Shown: piece after piece, positions 50,601-58,762 of the stretch
How positions within the stretch are numbered: position 1 is the stretch's first letter
Layout: each line of letters opens with the position of its first letter
NCBI GenBank assembly: GCA_022538095.1
Contig: JAKYXN010000014.1
Coordinates: 34,311 to 98,310, forward strand
Direction of reading: 5' to 3'
DNA from: Puniceicoccaceae bacterium K14
Lineage (GTDB): Bacteria; Verrucomicrobiota; Verrucomicrobiia; Opitutales; Opitutaceae
Length of the DNA stretch: 64,000 nucleotides
Made by a program: the position numbers and the translations under genes
The notes under the pieces: model-generated
The model's database searches: none
Seen by the model: only the letters and a program-made list of their open reading frames with translations
Told to the model about the DNA's origin: nothing

Positions 50601-50930
50601 GTCCTAGAAGGAGGAGAATCGCAGAAAATTCTGATCCGCGGAATTGGCCCGGGGTTAGCCGATCAAGACGTCGTGGATTATTTGAGCGATCCAGAACTTA
50701 CATTGTATTCAGGATTCGATGAAGTCGCAACGAACAGTGATTGGTCAGATGATGATTTTGACACGTTACAGGCATGTTTTGAAGATGTAGGAGCGTTCTC
50801 ACTTGCGCAGGGAAGCGCGGATGCCGCTATGATCGTAGAGCTGGACCCAGGTGCTTATACCGTACACGTCGACTCCGTAGGTGGCGGAACAGGGGTAGTT
50901 CTTTTGGAGATTTATATCGTTGAAAAATAA
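47616..50930 (+). CDS. Exported protein with three NHL-type propellers and a duplicated C-terminal module
   Basis: 1104 residues. Signal peptide ~1-26 (ending L-K-A-Q). Three related ~269-residue units start at about residues 27, 296 and 565, each opening with V-T-T-L/V-S-T-L and made of NHL/SMP-30-like blades (D-S-E-G-N-F-Y-I-A, D-E-D-D-N-V-Y-F). From ~832 a module of about 130 residues occurs twice (L-L-V-R-G-V-G-P-S-L and I-L-I-R-G-I-G-P-G-L, each later followed by N-N-W-A-D/N-S-D-W-S-D), typical of verrucomicrobial exported proteins. No catalytic set is evident. Probably a surface or secreted binding protein. Confidence 0.83.
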   Translation: MTSTQSIFKRLTMAFAICGFALSLKAQVVTTFISDQPMVGDGMAVDSRGNLYVAGGQGSDVVWKISTLGFAAEFGGTFNEPTGIALDSDDNLFVGTQDGIIYKIAPDGSKEEFVTGLYAPSGIAVDGEGNVYVTQYWEAEGQLGTEIFSYAPDGSERLTISSGVINGPVGITVDPVGNVYFANWASNTIYLVPSSRPSPRPFAVLEGVSRINQINYSKGFIYVPAPGEERILRVGLGGISEVFAGTGNTGESDGLLQGATFSTPNSIAANADGDVLYVNDDATNNIRKILLPKAPQVTTLVSNQPLIADGMDLDSEGNFYIAAGNGGSILWKATPEGEFTEFANGISRAVGVVVDADDNVYVGNYGSGEVSKVTPEGVKTAFATGLDGPAGLAFDSAGNLYVNQFGANGSGTGAVITRITPEGESSVFASGGLLQDGIGIAIDEDDNVYFSNWVGGSVYKIPSGSTTPELLADISEIGNINQITYSGGYIYVPGPLDDVIYRVDRDGKYELFAGNGFNGSADGSAFEASFSRPNSITVDDEKSVVYVVDTTSNNLRKIELPKISEVSTLAPTITRIGDGLAVDAEGDIFIASGNGDSIVWKVTPEGDFEEFANGFDYAVGVAIDEDQNVFVNNYTSNVLTKMTPEGVKSEFATELSGPAGLAIDSVGNIYVTEFGVDFRGDGARITRFTPEGERSVFAEGGFLKDVIGIVIDEDDNVYFTNLKGGNVYKIPNGSSESELFAEIPGNPDINQITYSNGYIYIPAITTNRIYRIDQRGNVNLLAGSDNAGFDDGVFEVATFSGPSSIAANAAGDKLYVIDGQPTSTLRVLNLVEKEPSELVNLSVRAYSGAGERTLILGFVAKAYEDTTDDSGLLVRGVGPSLDGFGVENWAEDPTSSIMYDGVEVGLNNNWADFSDQAGLGTATTESGAFTLLSGSNDSAFLDTIRTGSNTVHITDSAGGVALGEVYKLAEDSGRLVNLSCRTYTDEGEDVLIGGFVLEGGESQKILIRGIGPGLADQDVVDYLSDPELTLYSGFDEVATNSDWSDDDFDTLQACFEDVGAFSLAQGSADAAMIVELDPGAYTVHVDSVGGGTGVVLLEIYIVEK

Positions 50931-50959
50931 AACAGCCTAGTAGGTAAAAATAAGATAGC

Positions 50960-50998
50960 GGTCAGGTCGAATAGTTTTTCGGCCTGACCTTTCTTTTG
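50960..50998 (+). terminator. Intrinsic terminator of the propeller gene
   Basis: GGTCAGG (50960-50966) pairs with CCTGACC (50983-50989), extended by three more pairs inside, then TTTCTTTT. It separates two convergent genes. Confidence 0.88.
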
Positions 50999-51004
50999 AA
51001 GCAA

Positions 51005-51388
51005 TTACAGTTTGGTGGCTTTCCAATCTATGGGTTTGGATTCGCCGCCGTTATGGCGAGGGCGTGTTATAGTGCCGGTGATTGTACCCTCTCCTAGAGT
51101 GCCTTCGTAGCTCATGGTTCGTGTTCTGCCATCGCGACCGACGCTTATGTCGAAGGCGATTTTGTTGCCTTCGAAAGAAGCGTTTTCAATGGCAGTCGAA
51201 CCATTCCGTCCCTCAATCGAACCGGTAAGGGCGCCCTCTTTGAGTTGTAGTTCAGCTGTGACTTTCCTAGGGCCGTTGCGGCCTTCTGTTGTCCATGACC
51301 AAGTTCCTGTCGGATCGCCTGCGTAGGCGGCTATAGTGAGAAACAAAGTGTAGATTAATGCGGTGGTAACGATTCGTGCTGTTTTCAT
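51005..51388 (-). CDS. Small exported beta-rich protein, function unknown
   Basis: 127 residues. Signal peptide ~1-23 (ending A-A-Y-A-G-D). The mature part opens P-T-G-T-W-S-W and has two similar halves around E-G-R-N-G (residues ~35 and ~60), with L-T-G-S-I and T-I-T-G-T-I strands, a pattern seen in a family of small secreted proteins of Planctomycetota and Verrucomicrobiota. Perhaps a small barrel or lipocalin-like fold. Monocistronic as far as can be seen. Confidence 0.75.
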   Translation of the reverse strand: MKTARIVTTALIYTLFLTIAAYAGDPTGTWSWTTEGRNGPRKVTAELQLKEGALTGSIEGRNGSTAIENASFEGNKIAFDISVGRDGRTRTMSYEGTLGEGTITGTITRPRHNGGESKPIDWKATKL

Positions 51389-52234
51389 TGGGTTGATTTG
51401 TGAGTTAAATGACGACTAGATAGTAGTTTTAACGAGCCTAGCTATTTGCTGGTTACACATTGCTGAATTGTTAGACTCAATGTGACATTTTTAAGAAGGA
51501 TAGCGGTAGTCTCTTAGAGAGATTGTCGATGTTCTTTCTCAGCGATCTTGCTGTAGAGTAGGATGTTCCAAAAAAAAGGGGGGCTCGCTCTAGGCGTTTC
51601 TATGGAAAGGGGTGATTCAGGAGGTGTATTGAGATTTTGGAACTTCTATGTAAAGTATTTGCTTCATTTTTGAATCTTGGGCTCTAGTTAGACCGTGGTG
51701 GGCTACAATGATGCATGAACTAAGTAGAGAATTGTAGGCGATTTTCATCTTAATGAGATAGCGTGAGCTTTCCAATATCGTTACTCAATAATGCGATGAG
51801 CTTTGGAAGAGACTCAAATTGGTCTATTTAGCAAAATTTGATTTCCGAGTTTTAGTCCCGTTTTTTAAAATTATTTTGGGGGTTACGGCGTAGTTTTTTA
51901 AGTGATAAGAAAATATCAGGTAAGTATTTAAAAATATGAAAATAATTAATCTATGAGAAATTTTTGAGCTCCGTATTGCTAAGGAAAGTGAAAAATACGA
52001 ATAACATAATCGTATAAATGTGAAATAATAAGTATAAACAATTATGTAAAATTAATTAGAGGTTGACAAATTTCGCATAAATTAGACTTTTACACCTAAG
52101 TAATATATTCTCTATTCTTGCCGTTCTCTTTATAGGTCATTCCTTGGAGCTATACCCCTGAAGCATTTTCCTGAAGAGGAAACCAAAGAAATACGCATCC
52201 GACTTGCGTATATTTATAACCAAAAACTAAGATT
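51389..52234. other. Long AT-rich region with promoter-like elements, no gene seen
   Basis: No reading frame of merit on either strand. Base composition falls clearly from about 51830 onward. A TTGACA occurs at 52063-52068. The stretch just before the next gene can form ATACGCA-TCCGACT-TGCGTAT (about 52191-52211) and TTTCC-TGAAGA-GGAAA (about 52169-52184), so a structured 5' leader is likely. Confidence 0.5.
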
Positions 52235-52690
52235 ATGAAAAATATACTAAAGATTAGTGCCCTAGCGGCTTTTGTTACCCTTGGCTCAAGCATCTGTTTT
52301 GCGGGGTCTATTACAGCGGCTGCTTACGATTATAATGATGCGGGAGGATATTATACCGAATCGAATTCAGGAACATCTGGAACCATTAATCGCAGTACTG
52401 CAACAGGTACGACTCGTGCTGAGATTTGGAAGAGTGATGATGCCGATAATTGCTTCATTGCTGCTTATGCAAGAGCTCAATCAAACTACCAGCCTTGGAA
52501 TAATGTTTCTGAAGCCGAAGCTCAGGCGTCACGCACTTATTATCATGGTGTATCAGTAAGCGATTCAAATACTGAAGGTTTTACTGGTACGCTAAATAAG
52601 ACAGCGTATGTGTACGCAGTTGTTGAGACGGATTGTCATTGGAATGATGAGACTTGCTGGGCTGATGCTGAGGCGACCGTTAGCTGGTAG
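52235..52690 (+). CDS. Small secreted protein, function unknown
   Basis: 151 residues. Sec signal peptide ~1-23 (I-L-K-I-S-A-L-A-A-F-V-T-L...C-F-A-G). The mature part is rich in Ser, Thr, Ala, Tyr and Asn, with three cysteines (D-N-C-F, T-D-C-H-W, E-T-C-W) and a repeated alternation of Tyr and Ala that suggests beta strands. No homology recognised. First gene of an AT-rich run with a SurA-like protein and a membrane-anchored protein, so it may be the exported product these two serve. Confidence 0.7.
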   Translation: MKNILKISALAAFVTLGSSICFAGSITAAAYDYNDAGGYYTESNSGTSGTINRSTATGTTRAEIWKSDDADNCFIAAYARAQSNYQPWNNVSEAEAQASRTYYHGVSVSDSNTEGFTGTLNKTAYVYAVVETDCHWNDETCWADAEATVSW

Positions 52691-52730
52691 TTGAAAAATT
52701 CCATTGATTGATATCTGAAATATTGAATTC

Positions 52731-52756
52731 GGATCTCGGGTTTCGGCCCGAGGTCC
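52731..52756 (+). other. Hairpin between the small secreted gene and the SurA-like gene
   Basis: A 10-bp stem (52731-52740 with 52747-52756, one G-U pair) with loop TTTCGG. There is no T-run, so it probably protects the 3' end of the upstream message or weakens read-through, favouring the first gene. Confidence 0.55.
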
Positions 52757-52773
52757 CAGTGCTTCCTGCTAAT

Positions 52774-54171
52774 ATGAAAAACCTTATAGGTAGTTTTTTA
52801 ATTGTTGTATTCACATTTTTAGGGATTTCATCTCAAGCGAATCCGATGAATGTTACGGCGGATACGGTTTTTTTTTCCGTAGGAGATTCAGAAATACAGT
52901 ATTTCGAATTACTTAAGTATTTCCAAAGAGAGAGGCCTCAAGCAGATGCTGAAGAAGCTGCTCGTTGGCTGAAGAAATACTTAGAAAAAGCTGCAATTGT
53001 TGAGGAACGAGGATACGAACTCGAACAGAGGTTTTATGAGCGGTGCGATTGGATGTCTCGTATAATGCTAACTCGAAGTGCAGGCCCCTATTTTGAAAAA
53101 CTGTATCATGCGTATCACAACGAAAATGAATCTTCGGGGAATCTATTCTTGGGAAAACAATTCGTGGAATGGGCTGGTGAATTAGGACTCAAATTGGAAA
53201 GTGGTCTCTCTGAAAGCGGTTATGAGGAGCTGCGGTCTCACATGATTTTAGATTCTTGTTCAATTGAGATTGATTCATCGTTGTTGGTCTATGCCTTGAA
53301 TGAGCTATCTAGTTACGATCAGGTGGCGGATTGGGCTGATTTCCCGGTTGAGGATCCTGAGTGGAGTCGTCCGCTTTGTAGCTGGCGTGCCGCGGGTAAG
53401 AGTAAGGTTTGGACGGTTGAAAAGATATTAACTAGTTTTTTCATTTGTCCGTTGGTGCAGCCGATCAAATCGATCCAAAACCTTGAGGAGCAAATCAGGA
53501 CTTGGATTCTTTTGGAGATTGATAGTGAAGATGCATATGCTGTAGGAGTAGAAAAATCTATAATTTACCAACGAAATAAAAAGGGATATTATAGACAAGA
53601 GAGCTATCGACAAATTTGCAAAAACCTCGTTGCCAGCTTTCCCCAAGCCTCTGATCACGAATTGATCAGCCTTTACAATGAAAACCTCGACCTTTTTAGA
53701 ACCAGTGAATCCTATCAAGTTGAAGTGGTACGTTCAGCTTCGCAGCATAGTGCTTTTGGTGCTTACAATACATTTAAGACATTGAATAGACATCCAGATG
53801 TTGAGTTGCAGGGTTCGCAAAAATTGGTCCTTTCAAAGGTTGTATCGACTAAACTGTCGAATACGAAAAAACCGAAGGGCGAAGACGACCAGTTATTGCT
53901 TGAATGGTTAAATTGGAAACACAAAGAAGTATTCTTTTCTGGAAAAGAGGCATTTGTTGCAGCTCGAGTGGTTGAAAAGGAAGGCGAGCATGTTATCCCT
54001 TTCGATGAAGCTAGGAAGCGACTAGTCGAATTGTATCAAAGAAGGCAATTTGGACGATCTTACGAGCTCCTTGTGCAAGGTGTTACTGATCGAGTGTCGG
54101 TGGTGTCGCATTATTCAAATAGTGCTACTGTCGAAATGCTTCTTGAACCTAAAATTGAGTATCCGAAATAA
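52774..54171 (+). CDS. SurA/PpiD-like exported protein without a clear isomerase domain
   Basis: 465 residues from the ATG at 52774, chosen because the signal peptide follows directly (K-N-L-I-G-S-F-L-I-V-V-F...S-Q-A-N). The frame is open from 52708, but that part contains the intergenic hairpin. Residues ~30-110 are helical like the SurA N-terminal domain (E-A-A-R-W-L-K-K-Y-L-E-K-A-A-I-V-E-E-R-G), and the end has the SurA-type helix F-D-E-A-R-K-R-L-V-E-L-Y-Q-R-R-Q-F. Between them ~300 residues show E-S-Y-Q-V-E-V-V and F-V-A-A-R-V-V strands but no clear parvulin signature. A periplasmic holdase is the best guess. Confidence 0.6.
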   Translation: MKNLIGSFLIVVFTFLGISSQANPMNVTADTVFFSVGDSEIQYFELLKYFQRERPQADAEEAARWLKKYLEKAAIVEERGYELEQRFYERCDWMSRIMLTRSAGPYFEKLYHAYHNENESSGNLFLGKQFVEWAGELGLKLESGLSESGYEELRSHMILDSCSIEIDSSLLVYALNELSSYDQVADWADFPVEDPEWSRPLCSWRAAGKSKVWTVEKILTSFFICPLVQPIKSIQNLEEQIRTWILLEIDSEDAYAVGVEKSIIYQRNKKGYYRQESYRQICKNLVASFPQASDHELISLYNENLDLFRTSESYQVEVVRSASQHSAFGAYNTFKTLNRHPDVELQGSQKLVLSKVVSTKLSNTKKPKGEDDQLLLEWLNWKHKEVFFSGKEAFVAARVVEKEGEHVIPFDEARKRLVELYQRRQFGRSYELLVQGVTDRVSVVSHYSNSATVEMLLEPKIEYPK

Positions 54172-54186
54172 AACTCTTATATTATT

Positions 54187-55002
54187 ATGAAAATTAGGAT
54201 TGTCTGTTTTTTTGTCGCCTTGGGCGCTGTTATTACATCAGTGTTTTTGTATAATCGTCAGGTTGATGTCGTTGATCTTGTCGTTATTGATAACTATAAT
54301 TTAGATACAAAAATTGAACGACAATCAGAGCTTGTTGTGGTTGCTGATCACAATCAATTGACTTTAGAAGATGTTGAAAAAAATAACGACAATCTGAGTA
54401 TCAAAAAAATTGATGATAGTCATCAAAATCCATATCTGAGATTGCCAAAGAAACCGACAGAAAAGGACTTAATTAACGCTCGAATTCACTCCAAAGCTTT
54501 AGGGAAGGATCTTTCTATTTCTTCGGAATTTGCCGAGTTTTTGGAGATCGAAGAGTATCAGGTAGAGGAAATCGAAAATTATCTCAGGGCGGTTCGTTTA
54601 GAGGTTCAATCTTACCAAAGACAAACGGCTGTATTTCTTGAGGATGATGAAGGAGCCATTACAATTTACATTCCAGCCCCTGAAGATTATGAGAGGTTAT
54701 CGGGGGCAATGAAAGATAATTTAGTCAGGAATGTTAGTGCAACAATCGGTGAAGTGAAGGCGGATCAATTTTTCAAATTGCAGAGCAAAAAATTGTTATC
54801 AGAACTAGGGTATTTTAATGAACGTGATTACCAGATTGACGTTCATCCTAAGGATAGGGGCGGTGACTATCTTGTGTATGAGACCTTTACGACGGAAAAA
54901 GGTACTGAACGGCGGATCGGTTATGGAATTAAAGGAGATGACCTTGAGAGCCGCTTTCAGCACTTCGATGGTTTTAACTCTCGTTTAGAGGATATTAATT
55001 GA
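54187..55002 (+). CDS. Membrane-anchored protein of the AT-rich operon, function unknown
   Basis: 271 residues. A single N-terminal hydrophobic segment (~5-22) is followed by an Asn/Asp-rich linker (to ~75), a helical part (E-F-L-E-I-E-E-Y-Q-V-E-E-I-E-N-Y-L, ~110-150) and a beta-rich C-terminus. Begins 15 bp after the SurA-like gene. No domain recognised. Codon use is AT-rich like its two upstream neighbours. Confidence 0.65.
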   Translation: MKIRIVCFFVALGAVITSVFLYNRQVDVVDLVVIDNYNLDTKIERQSELVVVADHNQLTLEDVEKNNDNLSIKKIDDSHQNPYLRLPKKPTEKDLINARIHSKALGKDLSISSEFAEFLEIEEYQVEEIENYLRAVRLEVQSYQRQTAVFLEDDEGAITIYIPAPEDYERLSGAMKDNLVRNVSATIGEVKADQFFKLQSKKLLSELGYFNERDYQIDVHPKDRGGDYLVYETFTTEKGTERRIGYGIKGDDLESRFQHFDGFNSRLEDIN

Positions 55003-55351
55003 TCGCTAAACTAGTATCAATCATCGGAATTATGCTTGTCGTACTTTTGTGTGTATTCCTCTGAATGTTTGATTATGAGGGAGACTGCGTTTTTTAGGGG
55101 GTCGTGGGGAGTTTACCAATTAAAATATTGCTGCTTGTTTGAACAGCTTTCAATCTATTTTGTATCCAAGGAATGAGGAAACTAATTTAGATGATGATGA
55201 TTGGGAAAGGTCGTCGGTCTGACTGCTAATAGGGAGTGCTTTGTGGGATTCGGAGTATTTGCCCCAACGAGCAGATCAGCAGATCAGCAGATCAGCAGTT
55301 TAGGAGGCAGCCTAATGGCAAGAAACCCTTGCAAAAACTAATGTCCTCGCG
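55003..55351. other. Intergenic region with a short tandem repeat
   Basis: No gene seen. The octamer GCAGATCA is present three times in tandem plus a partial fourth (55271-55298). The rest shows no clear signal. Confidence 0.55.
55271..55298. repeat. GCAGATCA octamer, 3.5 copies
   Basis: Three exact head-to-tail copies and a half copy. The copy number of such short repeats often varies between strains. It lies downstream of both flanking genes, so an effect on expression is unlikely. Confidence 0.85.
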
Positions 55352-55819
55352 TTAAAGGAGGATTCCTTCGTGCTTGAGGAGCCATTCCTTGCGCCAGATT
55401 TTGCCTCCATAGCCGATGAGTTTACCGTCTTTGCCTATGACTCGGTGGCAGGGCACAATAATAGAGATCGGGTTCCTATTGTTTGCCAGACCTACGGCTC
55501 GAGAGGCTTTTAAATTTCCGATACGTTCGGCAATTTCTCCGTAGCAAACGGTGGTACCAAAGGGTAGTTTACTCAGTTCGTTCCAGACACTTTTCTGAAA
55601 AGGCGTGCCGACAGCGTCGAGTGGTGTATCGAAAGTTTGGAGTTTACCAGAGAAATAAAGATCTAATTCTCGAAATGCACTTTTAAGGTGCGGGTTACTT
55701 GGAGAGCTATTTTGCAGTTCTTCCACTGCATCTTTAGGATAGTGGATTCCAGTAAGTCCGCGGTTGTTGGCAGAAATGTGCAAGTTGCCAATGGGGGAGT
55801 TGTAAACGGTATCTTCCAT
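55352..55819 (-). CDS. ogt: Methylated-DNA-protein-cysteine methyltransferase
   Basis: 155 residues from the ATG at 55819 (M-E-D-T-V-Y-N-S-P-I-G-N-L). The frame is open to 55867, but the N-terminal extension is unlike the family. The active site is I-V-P-C-H-R-V-I-G, preceded by the DNA-binding helix R-A-V-G-L-A-N-N-R-N-P. It takes the alkyl group of O6-alkylguanine onto its Cys. A decayed second copy of its N-terminal half and upstream region lies 4 kb away at 59556-59858. Confidence 0.95.
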   Translation of the reverse strand: MEDTVYNSPIGNLHISANNRGLTGIHYPKDAVEELQNSSPSNPHLKSAFRELDLYFSGKLQTFDTPLDAVGTPFQKSVWNELSKLPFGTTVCYGEIAERIGNLKASRAVGLANNRNPISIIVPCHRVIGKDGKLIGYGGKIWRKEWLLKHEGILL

Positions 55820-55901
55820 TTTCGCAAAGCAATGTGAGCTTGTTAGGACATAGATGCAACGATACAATCAACTTTGGAAAAGCTAAGACTTGGCAAAGAG
55901 C

Positions 55902-57041
55902 TCAGTTAGGCTGTAGCGATTTAGGAAACCTGTTGGAACGTTTTGTGACTTTGGTGATGAAGGGTGAGGTCATGGCCCTGAGCAGAGCGCTGTAGTTGAG
56001 TTGAAATGGAATGGGGTCGCCGACTTTGAGGGAGCGGCGGTACTTGCTGGAGTCTATTATGAGGTGGTCGCTGCTTGCCGCTAGGATTGAGATTCCGAGC
56101 GGAGCGTCGAGGCCTGAGGGGTCGATGTCTTGGCGTCCGATGGCGAGGATGGACTGTATGATGCTTCCGGTATTTTTTTTTGGGCGGGTTTCTCCAAATG
56201 CGGCTTGCGCAATCTCTCCCCATGGTTGGGTGGGCTTGATTTTCGATTCGATCACTTCGGCGATGAGCGTGATGGCATCGGTATGAAGCTCGTCGAGGGC
56301 TTGACGATGCAGCGGCTCGCGGCCGAGGAGCAGGGCTTCGCCCAAGCGTAGATTGTTGATACGGCCTGTATCCACTCCGCTGAGTGCCCAATTGAGATTG
56401 GCGGAGTTTCCGCCGGAGACGGTGGTGACAATCGTTCCGAAGGTAGCGTCGATCTTGTCGGCGAGAGCCGATAGGACCGCCATGTTTTTGCTGTCGGGTG
56501 AGACGCCGCTTCTGCAGGCTAGGTTTGCTCCTATGCCTTCGAAGTTGAGATTCGGGAGTCGCAAGGTTTCTGCGACAAAACCTTCCAGGAGTTCAGGCAT
56601 GATGCCTTCGCGGAGATCTCCGAGTTCGACCATGAGGATGATTCCGTGAGAGCGGTCTGCTTTGCGGGCGGCTGCGGATAAGGCTTTGACGATTGCGAGC
56701 TCTGTGTTGCAACTCACGTCGGCGAGCCTGACGACTTGGTCGACTTGGCTGAGCATGGGCGAACGAATCAAGGTTACCGATGTCGAAATGTTTCCACCTC
56801 TTATAGTTTCTATATTTTCAATACGGGAATCGCCTAGGCCGTCCACACCAGCTTGAAGCCAGGCGTTTGCGATGGAGGGGGAGCCGAGCGCTGCCTTGGT
56901 GACGCCAGTGACGGAGACGTTTCGTTTGCCTAGTTTCTCGACGAGCTTTGACGCATTGAGAAAAATCTTGTCGAGATCGATCTCTAGCCGGGGTGCGACT
57001 AGGCTACTGTGATTGATGGCGTTCCCCCGATCTGAGGAAAT
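55902..57041 (-). CDS. PLP-dependent amino-acid racemase (alanine/ornithine racemase-like), 5' end uncertain
   Basis: The conserved protein begins at A-P-R-L-E-I-D-L-D-K-I (about 56995) and runs to the stop at 55902. It is a fold-III PLP enzyme: V-T-G-V-T-K-A-A-L-G with the PLP lysine, G-D-S-R-I-E-N, V-E-L-G-D-L-R-E-G and S-G-G-N-S-A-N-L. The frame is -1 relative to the upstream DgcN-type gene and overlaps its end. Between that gene's coding end and the conserved start there is no ATG, GTG or TTG in this frame. The only start-like codon is ATT at 57041, used here as a nominal limit. Coupling, a rare start or frameshifting are possible. Residues further up are the shadow of the other gene. Confidence 0.75.
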   Translation of the reverse strand: MSSDRGNAINHSSLVAPRLEIDLDKIFLNASKLVEKLGKRNVSVTGVTKAALGSPSIANAWLQAGVDGLGDSRIENIETIRGGNISTSVTLIRSPMLSQVDQVVRLADVSCNTELAIVKALSAAARKADRSHGIILMVELGDLREGIMPELLEGFVAETLRLPNLNFEGIGANLACRSGVSPDSKNMAVLSALADKIDATFGTIVTTVSGGNSANLNWALSGVDTGRINNLRLGEALLLGREPLHRQALDELHTDAITLIAEVIESKIKPTQPWGEIAQAAFGETRPKKNTGSIIQSILAIGRQDIDPSGLDAPLGISILAASSDHLIIDSSKYRRSLKVGDPIPFQLNYSALLRAMTSPFITKVTKRSNRFPKSLQPN

Positions 57042-58189
57042 GCTGAAAGCACCATTTCGACCAAGCGTTCCGGGGATCGGGTAAGCGCATCGGTGACGGG
57101 GATGGCAAACTCTTGCTCGTACTGCGTGATCGTTGCTGAGACTTCTGCGTCGGTCATGAACTCGTGATTGAGGGTGAGGCCGATGACTTTTGTCTCTGCG
57201 AAGGTTTCGATGAGATTGATTTCCGCGGCGGGCGTGGGCATCTTCATCTGCTCGAAGTCGCATCGATGCGACCGCTTGGGGGCGTGCTGAAGAATCACGC
57301 CATTTGGGCAACTGCCCCGGATGATAAAGCTTGAGGTTGAGTAGGCGGGATGACTGAGCGAGCCTTGGCCTTCGATAAAGATGACGTCGGGATTTTCTTC
57401 TTCAAAGGCTTCGACAATTGTAGCTTCGAGCTCGCCGGCGCAAAACTGGGAGGGGACGGCGTCGAGAGCCAGGCCGTGGCGGGCACCTTGGATCAAGCCG
57501 GTTTGGCCGGTGCCGATCATTACCGCTTTGATGCCAAGATCTACGAGGATCTGGGTGATCACGGTAGCAGTCGTTCGTTTTCCGATTGCGCAATCTGTGC
57601 CTAAAATAGCAATACGGGGGCAAGTGACCTCTGCGATGCGACCACTGAATACGCGCAAATCTTTTTTGGGTCGCGGTTTTCTAACGTCGCGAATGACTAC
57701 GTTTGATTTGAATGATGCGGCCGCGAATTCCGGGTCATCGTTTAGGAACTCATGGAGTCCGTTTACGATATTCATTCCTTTTCCGATTGCTTCCAGAATG
57801 AGCGCCCGCTCATCCAGTGAGAGCATGCCAGTGGCGGGGGCGATGCCGAAGATGAAATAGTCTGGGATGTTGTCGGTTTGCTCGAGGGCCTGTGCCAGGT
57901 CTCGAACGATGGGAATGCCGTTTGGCTTATCATCGAGAACCGTGCCAGCGTCTTGGCCCGTTTTTTCGCTATCGATGATCGATAGGATCTCGTATTTCTC
58001 AGAATGGCGGACGAGGCCGTTGGCTGTTTTTCCGTCAATGCCTCCGAAGTTTGCTTCGCAATAGACGATTGCGGTAGCGGTTCGCTGGCCGTAGTTTCGT
58101 GATGATGATGCAGCAGGGGAATGCTGTTTTGCGGTCGAGTTAGCGATAGAACGCTGCGTCAACGCCGGTAAGACGATGTTTGTTTTCAT
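56999..58189 (-). CDS. DUF1611 protein, DgcN-like (D-glutamate N-acetyltransferase family)
   Basis: 396 residues. DUF1611 has an N-terminal Rossmann-like part (~40-190) and a C-terminal P-loop-like part beginning I-L-G-T-D-C-A-I-G-K-R-T-T-A, then G-T-G-Q-T-G, E-G-Q-G-S-L-S-H-P-A-Y-S and H-A-P-K-R. Members named DgcN acetylate D-glutamate in a marine D-Glu breakdown route; a partner racemase then acts on the product. Here the adjacent enzyme is a PLP racemase rather than the enolase-type DgcA, so the substrate may differ. A poorly conserved first ~35 residues suggest the start could be downstream. Confidence 0.8.
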   Translation of the reverse strand: MKTNIVLPALTQRSIANSTAKQHSPAASSSRNYGQRTATAIVYCEANFGGIDGKTANGLVRHSEKYEILSIIDSEKTGQDAGTVLDDKPNGIPIVRDLAQALEQTDNIPDYFIFGIAPATGMLSLDERALILEAIGKGMNIVNGLHEFLNDDPEFAAASFKSNVVIRDVRKPRPKKDLRVFSGRIAEVTCPRIAILGTDCAIGKRTTATVITQILVDLGIKAVMIGTGQTGLIQGARHGLALDAVPSQFCAGELEATIVEAFEEENPDVIFIEGQGSLSHPAYSTSSFIIRGSCPNGVILQHAPKRSHRCDFEQMKMPTPAAEINLIETFAETKVIGLTLNHEFMTDAEVSATITQYEQEFAIPVTDALTRSPERLVEMVLSAFPQIGGTPSITVA

Positions 58190-58762
58190 AAGTACTCCTC
58201 AAACGAGCTAGGCTCAGAAGAGGCGACCGAATTGGACCGGCCAGAAGTGGCCGAGAGTCAGCGAGAGGTCTCTCTAAGATAAACTTGTGTGCCTGTCCTA
58301 TCGACTATTCGCAGAATAGGAAAGGTTTATCTTTGAAGCCTGTTTCCAGAGTAAGGGTAAGCTATGCGACTTGCTGAGGAGCTTTGTAATCAAAGTGGGT
58401 TCACTTCCAGCCGCTTGCGGGAGGCGGCGAAGCCATTCACTCGACAGTAGTGCATAGCCGACGTGGCAACGTCTGGCTTGTGAAATGCTTAACGATTCGG
58501 TCCGGACTTTTTTTAACCGCATGTCTGGAGTCGTGGGTTGGCGTTTAGATCGCTTCGGCGGTTTTAGTGCCGTTTGCTGGAATTGTGATTCGCGATTTTT
58601 TGCGGCCAATCGCCCGATCGCTCGCTTGACTGTTTTCGGTTTGGGGCTGGGAGACGTGGCGGCCTGAGGGATGTGTCAATTTTCAACCTTACAGATACCT
58701 ACGAACTCCCCTTTAAAGTAATGTTAAGCTAACAAAAAGTAAAACATGCTTTACATTAAGTA
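58190..58762. other. Intergenic region between divergent dgcN-like and DUF2178-type genes
   Basis: Short open frames on both strands do not look coding. The final 60 bp are AT-rich and hold an operator-like near-palindrome just before the next ATG. Confidence 0.45.
58739..58754 (+). promoter_or_regulatory. Near-palindrome before the DUF2178/Xre pair
   Basis: GTAAAACATGCTTTAC, 14 of 16 positions symmetrical, ending 8 bp before the ATG at 58763. This is a fitting site for the Xre-type regulator encoded by the second gene of the pair, for autoregulation. Confidence 0.5.

Noticed and set aside
57042..57311. N-terminal extension of the racemase up to 57311
   Set aside because: This part is Arg/His/Ser rich and is the other-frame shadow of the DgcN-like gene.
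58298..58667. Short frames on both strands in the dgcN upstream region
   Set aside because: No ribosome binding site, and amino-acid make-up is typical of non-coding DNA.
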